Assembly (NCBI GenBank): GCA_937967795.1 | Contig: CALBSK010000057.1 | Location: 1 to 12,217, forward strand | Direction of reading: 5' to 3' | From: an uncultured Alphaproteobacteria bacterium | Lineage (GTDB): Bacteria; Pseudomonadota; Alphaproteobacteria; UBA9655 | DNA length: 12,217 nt | Part shown: piece after piece, positions 7,708-12,217 of the stretch | Layout: each line of letters opens with the position of its first letter | Position numbering within the stretch: position 1 is the stretch's first letter | Position numbers and translations under genes: made by a program | Notes under the pieces: model-generated | What the model was told of the DNA's origin: nothing | What the model saw: the letters and a program-made list of their open reading frames with translations, nothing else | Database searches by the model: none

Positions 7708-8595
7708 TTAGGAGTTTTCTAATCCTTTCAAAATGATATCGCCACTTAAATTATATAAAGTAACGATTTGAGGCAACCAGTTTTCTAATTTTCCCCAGGC
7801 AATCTTGCAAGAAAGATCCCCTGCCTTTCTCATCTCTTTACCTTGCATTCGATTCACTGTCTTCTCACTTACCCCTAATTGCTTTGCGATGTCCTTTCTT
7901 GCTTGAGCCTTGCTTTTTCCCAATGCTTTAGCAAGAGCACCCTCTAGATTAGTGAGCACTTTTTTTAAATTTTCAGGAGAATAAATAGGCAACTGCAATG
8001 CAAAGGCTATAGGAGGTTGAGAAGGGGAGACTTGTAGGATAAACGAAGACGCTTCAGCAGAAACAGGAACACCCAGTGCAACTAATGGTTTATTTGGTGT
8101 CTTAGGCAGTCCCACTATGTTATCGCTTGTTCTTTCTATTTGAGTAGTTTCTTCTTTTTTGTTCTGTATTTCTTTGTTTTTTTGAGAGACTTTTTTGATA
8201 ACTGGCAGTGGAGCTTGATTAATTGGTAGGGATAAAAGGGTAATAAGTTAGGGATTTTTAATGCCATAAACTTCAGAGAGAAGAGCCAACATTCGGTCTA
8301 CTGGCACTGCATCTTTCAATATATTTAAAACCAACTTTGATTGATTCTCTGGATCGGGTTCAAAAGCTGCAAGTGTATTTTTTAATGATCGTGCTTTATC
8401 TACATCTCTAACTTTAAAAAGTTTTATATCTTCTTTTGGAAAGCACTCAAAATTAATTTTCTCAATTTCCGTTTGGACTTTTCCTTTATCCATAATGCGC
8501 TGAGCAAGCTTAAAAAAATTATCTGGTTTATTTTCTAAGTAATGTCTTATTTTTCCTGCAGTAAGCTGGACACCTGGATTATTATCATTCTCCAT
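7708..8595 (-). pseudogene. Split gene: N-terminal 115-aa part and HTH-like C-terminal part in one frame
   Basis: Two ORFs, 8595-8248 (115 residues) and 8115-7708 (135 residues from a GTG), share one reading frame. They are separated by a single TAA at 8248-8250 and then 44 open codons that contain no ATG, GTG or TTG. The GTG at 8115 has no ribosome binding site. The simplest reading is one gene of 296 codons including both stops, interrupted by a nonsense mutation, with readthrough as an alternative. The N-terminal part is charged and helical (TAGKIRHYLENKP, MLALLSEVYGIKNP) and resembles nothing I can name. The C-terminal part has a helix-turn-helix-like stretch (RKDIAKQLGVSEKTVNRMQ, about residues 73-91 of the GTG frame), so DNA binding is possible. 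The ATG at 8595 lies five bases after the stop of the nuclease-like gene, which suggests translational coupling and leaves open a partner or immunity role. Confidence 0.6.
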
Positions 8596-8600
8596 TATTT

Positions 8601-9395
8601 TTACAGTTTCATAGATTTTTTTTCATCTAATTGATGTTTCATTATATTTTTTGCAGTCCGTTCTTTTTTTTCTTGTTTAGATTGAGTTACGAAAAGATAT
8701 TTTCGACTCTTACTTTCAAATGCTCCATCAAAACCTTTGTTTCCTCCATACTTTGTGGAAATTTGAGTATAGCCAAAAGAAAAAAGAGTAAGAGTTGTAA
8801 GAAGCTCCCCTAAATTTGCCTTCTTGTTTTTGCTAAGTGATGCCAAAGTTAAGGGGGGAGTTACATCTTGGTGGATTATAGGAAAAGATGCTTCATACGC
8901 TTCTCTTAATTTTGATTTAGGAATTATTTTCTTTATTTCTAAAGGGCTTTTTTCATCTATTTCTTGAGAAGACCAAAAATTTTTATTACGGAACTCTCCA
9001 ATTTCTCCTTTGGGCGAGGATGAAATTTTTCCCTGAAACAATATAATAAAATTTTCATTACTCTCTTTGTATAAAATCCTTTCACTATTATTAATAAGAT
9101 CTATAATTCTAAGGTTTTTATTAGAAGTATATTCAATAAAATAATCTAATTCTTGCAGCCCCCCTGTTGAAGAAAATGTATCATTAAGGTATTCTTTAAG
9201 TTTTCTCCCAGTGCAAGGTATGTTTATAAGCTCATAGCGAAGTAATTTCTGTGTATGAGTATTAAATGAAACTACTCTAAGCTTATCCTCCGCTTCGTCT
9301 CTTTCAAAATTTATTATAATTGCACCATTTAAAGTATTATAAGTAAAAGTGAAAAACGTAAAAAATATGAACATGATAATACTGCGATTAAACAT
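8601..9395 (-). CDS. Secreted protein with PD-(D/E)XK-like C-terminal domain, candidate effector/toxin
   Basis: A 264-residue protein. Its start is supported by AAAGGTAGG upstream of the ATG at 9395. Residues 1-24 form a hydrophobic Sec-type signal sequence (IIMFIFFTFFTFTYNTLNGA). The middle (30-185) is unfamiliar. The C-terminal 75 residues show the order expected of a PD-(D/E)XK nuclease: Glu197 in a helix (NLGELLTTLTLFSFGY), then KYGGNKGFDGAF with Asp223, then LFVTQSKQ where Q238-x-K240 takes the place of the usual ExK. Similar GxDG...ExK arrangements occur in polymorphic and contact-dependent DNase toxins; that link is from motif spacing, not from a search. It lies between the Ulp1-like protease and the split gene on one strand. 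The Gln substitution could mean a variant or an inactive site. Confidence 0.65.
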   Translation of the reverse strand: MFNRSIIMFIFFTFFTFTYNTLNGAIIINFERDEAEDKLRVVSFNTHTQKLLRYELINIPCTGRKLKEYLNDTFSSTGGLQELDYFIEYTSNKNLRIIDLINNSERILYKESNENFIILFQGKISSSPKGEIGEFRNKNFWSSQEIDEKSPLEIKKIIPKSKLREAYEASFPIIHQDVTPPLTLASLSKNKKANLGELLTTLTLFSFGYTQISTKYGGNKGFDGAFESKSRKYLFVTQSKQEKKERTAKNIMKHQLDEKKSMKL

Positions 9396-9420
9396 AAGCC
9401 TACCTTTACATTAATTTTTT

Positions 9421-9540
9421 CTACTGTTCTAATTCGATTTCGACTTTTAAATATTCTTTTATTGGAAGAGGAGTTGATATTTTTTCAAATCCTCCTTTAA
9501 CAAAAATTTTTCTCCCGGTTTCAGAACGTTCTTTGTCTCT
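9421..9540 (-). other. 39-codon open tail in frame with the protease stop
   Basis: Directly after the protease TAG (9541-9543) the same frame stays open for 39 codons to a TAG at 9421-9423 and looks coding in composition (for example FVKGGFEKISTPLPIKEYL). A strong AAAGGAGG lies inside it with no usable start at proper distance. It may be the remnant of a longer protease C-terminus or of a lost gene. The protease's acidic end DDMDD looks natural, so this is uncertain. Confidence 0.3.
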
Positions 9541-10653
9541 CTAATCGTCCATGTCATCATTAGCCGTAGGGATAGGCAAGCCTAATATAGAAAGAACGCC
9601 ATTATGTGAATTTCTAATGGTATTTGCGTTTCCAGACAAAAGCGAAACTTTTGCAAGAATGGCGTCTCTTTCAGTTAAGTTTTCTAATCCATTTGTCGTA
9701 GCTAGTTTTATCAAAGTATCAACCATAAATGGCCCACAATCATTTCCATTGAGTTGCTGTTTAAAATGAAGATCAATGATAGTTGGAGAAACTCCTGGCG
9801 CTATTTCTTGCGCCACTGCTTGTATAGTTTCTACAAATGCAACTGCATTAGATTCTAAGTCAATGATGTACCCTTGAGGATTATTAAATATTACCTGAAT
9901 TTTTGTGATATTTTCATTAACTTTTTGAACTCTAAATACAGCTCCGACCCAGTGATTTCCATGTAAATGGATCGGCATAACAACCACCGTACCTGCAATA
10001 GCCGCTTGCATAGCATTTTGTGTGGCAGTTTTTAATAAATGAGCGTCATCAAATACATTTGCGGCAGGAGCACTTACAGTAAATTTATTTTCATCTGATA
10101 AATGATCACTTAATAAACCTTTTACCTGTTCATCTGTGTACCATAAACCAGGATTGGTATCGACCTCTTCTTGGTCTACGATAAATGCTCTTAATTTATT
10201 TTTAGGTAATAACTTCTGAATCTTAAAAAATTCTTCGTTGTCATCTTCAATGAGCTTCTTTTCGTCAAATAAGAAAAAAGCTTTTCTTATATTAATATAA
10301 GTAGGAGTTTCAGAATAGGCGACAGAAGGATTAGCCTTTAAAGGCCTTTCTCCTGTTGGAAGGGAGATGCCTAGCTTTTCTCCTTCTTCTTTTATAGAAG
10401 AGTTAAATGTAATGAGAGGTAGAAATTCTAGAATAGATAATGCGAAGTCGCCTCTATTGAGGCTTCCATCAAAATTAATAGTCTTCTTACATAATTCTTT
10501 ATATTCTCCAAATAGCTTTTTACCTAAAAAACTTTTTAAAAATTGCTCTGATTTTCTAAGGTTATCAGGAATAAACCATGGAAATGGAACACCATGGTGC
10601 CCTCGCGTAGGGACAGCATCTTCATCATCTGCTTGAAAATTATCAATTTTCAA
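9541..10653 (-). CDS. Ulp1-like (C48) cysteine protease, candidate deSUMOylase-type effector
   Basis: A 370-residue protein from a TTG at 10653. The catalytic region lies in the C-terminal half. HGNHWVGAVF contains His234-Trp235, FNNPQG has Asn257/258 where the family usually has Asp, and FKQQLNGNDCGPFMVDTL has Gln300 and Cys306, with the Q-x5-C spacing of Ulp1/SENP and adenain-type proteases. WYTDEQVKGLL (171-181) is the substrate-side motif often seen before the His. In host-associated bacteria such enzymes typically act on ubiquitin-like proteins inside eukaryotic cells; the substrate here is unknown. There is no Shine-Dalgarno before the TTG, and the frame is open upstream into the relaxase gene. 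The TTG overlaps the relaxase TGA (TTGA), so translation by coupling or by -1 frameshifting is likely. No signal peptide is visible. Confidence 0.82.
   Translation of the reverse strand: MKIDNFQADDEDAVPTRGHHGVPFPWFIPDNLRKSEQFLKSFLGKKLFGEYKELCKKTINFDGSLNRGDFALSILEFLPLITFNSSIKEEGEKLGISLPTGERPLKANPSVAYSETPTYINIRKAFFLFDEKKLIEDDNEEFFKIQKLLPKNKLRAFIVDQEEVDTNPGLWYTDEQVKGLLSDHLSDENKFTVSAPAANVFDDAHLLKTATQNAMQAAIAGTVVVMPIHLHGNHWVGAVFRVQKVNENITKIQVIFNNPQGYIIDLESNAVAFVETIQAVAQEIAPGVSPTIIDLHFKQQLNGNDCGPFMVDTLIKLATTNGLENLTERDAILAKVSLLSGNANTIRNSHNGVLSILGLPIPTANDDMDD
10633..10653 (-). repeat. Perfect 9-bp inverted repeat at the relaxase/protease junction
   Basis: On the minus strand TTGAAAATT, loop GAT, AATTTTCAA begins exactly at the protease TTG and the relaxase TGA. 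It is AT-only apart from the G/C pair in each arm. It may be a recombination scar or an RNA hairpin beside the possible frameshift site. Confidence 0.45.
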
Positions 10654-10659
10654 AAATTT
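10650..10659 (-). other. Possible -1 frameshift site A AAT TTT followed by TGA
   Basis: In relaxase frame the last codons are GAA AAT TTT TGA. The heptamer A AAT TTT (10659-10653) satisfies the X_XXY_YYZ rule and lies directly before the stop. A -1 slip would continue as ENF-LKIDNFQ in the protease frame. The downstream hairpin begins without the usual 5-9 base spacer, so it may not be a standard stimulator. Confidence 0.3.
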
Positions 10660-12005
10660 TCTGCAACGGCCTTCAATAAGGTTGTTTTCCCCGTGCCGGC
10701 TTTGCCATTTAAAATGCGTATATCAGGACCTGAACAGAGATGGGTAATAGCGGATTTCTGTTCAGAAGAGAGCCCATTCCCAAGTTCGGCTTCGCAGTTT
10801 TTGATGGCGTCTTGAATCCGCTCTTGAGCAACAGTTTTGGTTTGTCTTCCATGGAGACTATCGACCCTTTCAATCATTTCCTCTTCTTGTTTTTTATAAG
10901 CGGCCGATGCAAAAATGGGGTCTCGGTTAATATTTTCTCCCACCGCATGAGTCACCTCTTTATCATCGAGCAGCCGATTCGTGAGTTTTTCTGCAAGGCC
11001 TCGAAGCTCGGAGGCCAACAGGCCTTCAAAGACTTTATTGTCATTGGCTTGTTTCAAAACCATTTCTGAGGGAAGCTCAAAACCCTCAACTCTCGCCTTT
11101 AAAAGGGCGAAGAGTTGCGCATCGCCGCCCACTCGACGAATGATTTCCTCTTCAATGTGCTTGCGGGTAAAAGTGGTTCGCTTAAGCGCAACTTCTTGAA
11201 TGACAGCTGCGGGATTCTCACACAGAATTTTGAGATTTTGCTGTCGAATAACTTCATTATCCGCCACAATGCGCGAATATTGACCCCGTTCAGCAAGTCG
11301 TTGTGCGTAATATCCTTCATGTTCTGTGGGGAGGAAAAGAGAACCCCTCTCGGCATGAGAACGGCTATCAATACGGACCTCATGCCCGCCTAACTCAAGA
11401 TATTTATTGACCACTGTTTCCCAGAGTTTTCGGGTCACAAGCAGCTCTTCTTTAGAAACAATCTTATGATCTTTTCGCTGGGAGAACTCCTCATCTATTA
11501 AGGAGCGCCTTGCGATCATCCCATGAAAATGAGGATTGCCGCTCTTCCAATGAAGGGCATATTGGACGACCAATCCTCGAAGCACGAATCTTTCTTTGAG
11601 AAAATCTTCGATACAGGCTTCGGCCTCAATTTGAGAGAACTCAAAAGGAATCGCTCCCATAATCGTTTGAGCGGTTTGTGTTGTATTAATAAACTTTTCT
11701 CTGGGCTCTAAGCTTTTCTGATTTTTATCAGGATTATGAGGGTCTCCCCGAAAACGGAGAGCAGCCATAAGATCTTCAAACTGATCGACTTTATTCCATA
11801 AGGTGGAAGGATTCTTGGCCCACTCTGGCGCATCATCAGGAGCTAAAACGCGGCTCATCAGGACATCGCTTTTGCAATCGTAATTATAAACGATTCCCGT
11901 GCGTAGATCTTCTTGACGGGCACCTGCGATATACGCGCTAACGCCCACCGCTGAGCGACCTTCGCTACGGGCAACAAATCCGAGATTGAGCGAATAAATC
12001 GCCAT
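10650..12005 (-). pseudogene. traA: TraA/MobA-type conjugative relaxase, truncated after the helicase Walker A
   Basis: A 451-residue N-terminal part of a Ti-type TraA relaxase, which nicks oriT and leads the strand into the recipient. The MobA/MobL-type relaxase domain covers about residues 1-220: it opens with AIYSLNLGFVARSEGRSAV and carries the three-His metal site at H152, H159 and H161 (LHWKSGNPHFHG). A linker and the start of the UvrD/TrwC-like helicase follow, with Walker A NGKAGTGKTT at 433-442. The protein ends nine residues later (LLKAVAENF), whereas family members usually run to roughly 900 residues or more. Nicking may survive, but helicase-driven transfer should not. The Ulp1-like gene starts at the stop, as if cargo replaced the 3' half. 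The ATG at 12005 is supported by the conserved N-terminus, although a hairpin abuts it. It is oriented against the traD fragment. Confidence 0.88.
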
Positions 12006-12006
12006 G

Positions 12007-12025
12007 CGCCTAACACTCTTAGGCG
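12007..12025 (-). promoter_or_regulatory. Hairpin abutting the relaxase start codon
   Basis: On the minus strand CGCCTAA, loop GAGTG, TTAGGCG forms a perfect 7-bp stem ending one base before the relaxase ATG. It would cover the ribosome binding region and could limit translation or be a relaxase-bound autoregulatory or oriT repeat. Confidence 0.5.
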
Positions 12026-12062
12026 TCAGTCCTTGGGATTACGATGCGAAAGTCTCTTGAGA

Positions 12063-12113
12063 TGATCAGTGAATCAACGCAGAAAGGCGCATTGATTCAA
12101 TTGCCTCTGATCA
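12063..12113. repeat. Nested inverted repeat upstream of the relaxase, candidate oriT/operator
   Basis: The outer arms TGATCAG (12063-12069) and CTGATCA (12107-12113) enclose the inner arms TGAATCAACGC (12070-12080) and GCG-CA-TTGATTCA (12087-12099, a two-base CA bulge), with loop AGAAAG. That makes 18 base pairs in two coaxial blocks. It lies 58-108 bases before the relaxase ATG and just downstream of a candidate promoter. Relaxases of this type usually act on inverted repeats next to their own gene, so oriT or an autoregulatory operator is plausible. No nic consensus was identified with confidence. Confidence 0.55.
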
Positions 12114-12118
12114 ACTCT

Positions 12119-12147
12119 ATAATAACGCCCGTGGCCGTAAAGCACAA
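12119..12147 (-). promoter_or_regulatory. Candidate promoter of the relaxase operon
   Basis: Read on the minus strand: TTGTGC (12147-12142), 17 bases, TATTAT (12124-12119). The -10 differs from consensus at one position; the -35 is weak. The start point would fall just before the nested inverted repeat, placing that repeat in the 5' leader. Confidence 0.4.
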
Positions 12148-12217
12148 GCGATTTGAAATCTCTGTATAAGTTCATAAGAAATGAGACTCAGGCGACGTTG
12201 AGATAGGAAGAATGAAT

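Noticed and set aside
7708..9543. Alternative genetic code suggested by in-frame stops followed by open frames
   Set aside because: The stops differ (TAA, TAG) and the other genes end normally with TAA, TAG or TGA; nonsense mutation or chance explains them better.
10594..11711. Several plus-strand ORFs opposite the relaxase
   Set aside because: They are antisense shadows of a gene with clear relaxase motifs and have no ribosome binding sites or protein-like features.
12201..12217. Possible start of a divergent plus-strand gene (AGGAAG then ATG at 12212)
   Set aside because: Only two codons lie in the window, so coding cannot be judged, although a divergent tra gene here would be plausible.

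Overview
The window is AT-rich DNA from a Gram-negative bacterium. It joins two blocks: a pair of cyclic-di-GMP signalling genes, and a decayed conjugative element of the Ti-type TraA / F-type TraD kind carrying Ulp1-like and nuclease-like cargo. That mix of amoeba- or protist-symbiont-style effectors and broken tra genes suggests an intracellular alphaproteobacterium (Holosporales/Paracaedibacter- or Rickettsiales-like). A Legionella- or Coxiella-like gammaproteobacterium cannot be excluded. This placement is inference from gene content only.

Left block (1-4979). A partial minus-strand membrane-protein ORF runs off the left edge. It is divergent to, and its start codon overlaps, a PAS-GGDEF-EAL protein (214-1998). 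After a 395-bp gap with a TATAAT box and two leader hairpins comes an 861-residue membrane diguanylate cyclase (about 7 TM, periplasmic loop, TM, GAF, GGDEF). Both GGDEF domains keep the active-site signature and the RxxD inhibitory site.

Junction (4980-6000). A decayed IS630-family transposase (minus strand, two frameshifts, lost C-terminus) abuts a TraD coupling-protein fragment that starts past Walker A. The missing left IS end and the missing traD 5' half fit a single deletion that fused the element to the cyclase locus.

Conjugation remnant (about 5985-7556, plus strand). The traD 3' half is followed by a 174-bp spacer holding three consecutive stem-loops, then a 171-residue coiled-coil/single-TM protein of unknown function.

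Minus-strand operon (12005 to 7708). It begins at a TraA/MobA-type relaxase whose leader holds a large nested inverted repeat and a second hairpin touching the start codon. The relaxase stops just after the Walker A motif of its helicase domain. At that stop, in the -1 frame and on a possible slippery heptamer, begins a Ulp1/C48-type cysteine protease. It is followed by a secreted protein with a PD-(D/E)XK-like C-terminus, and by a gene split by one in-frame TAA. The protease, nuclease-like protein and split gene look like an effector cargo module sitting where the relaxase helicase half should be.

No rRNA, tRNA or CRISPR array was seen.
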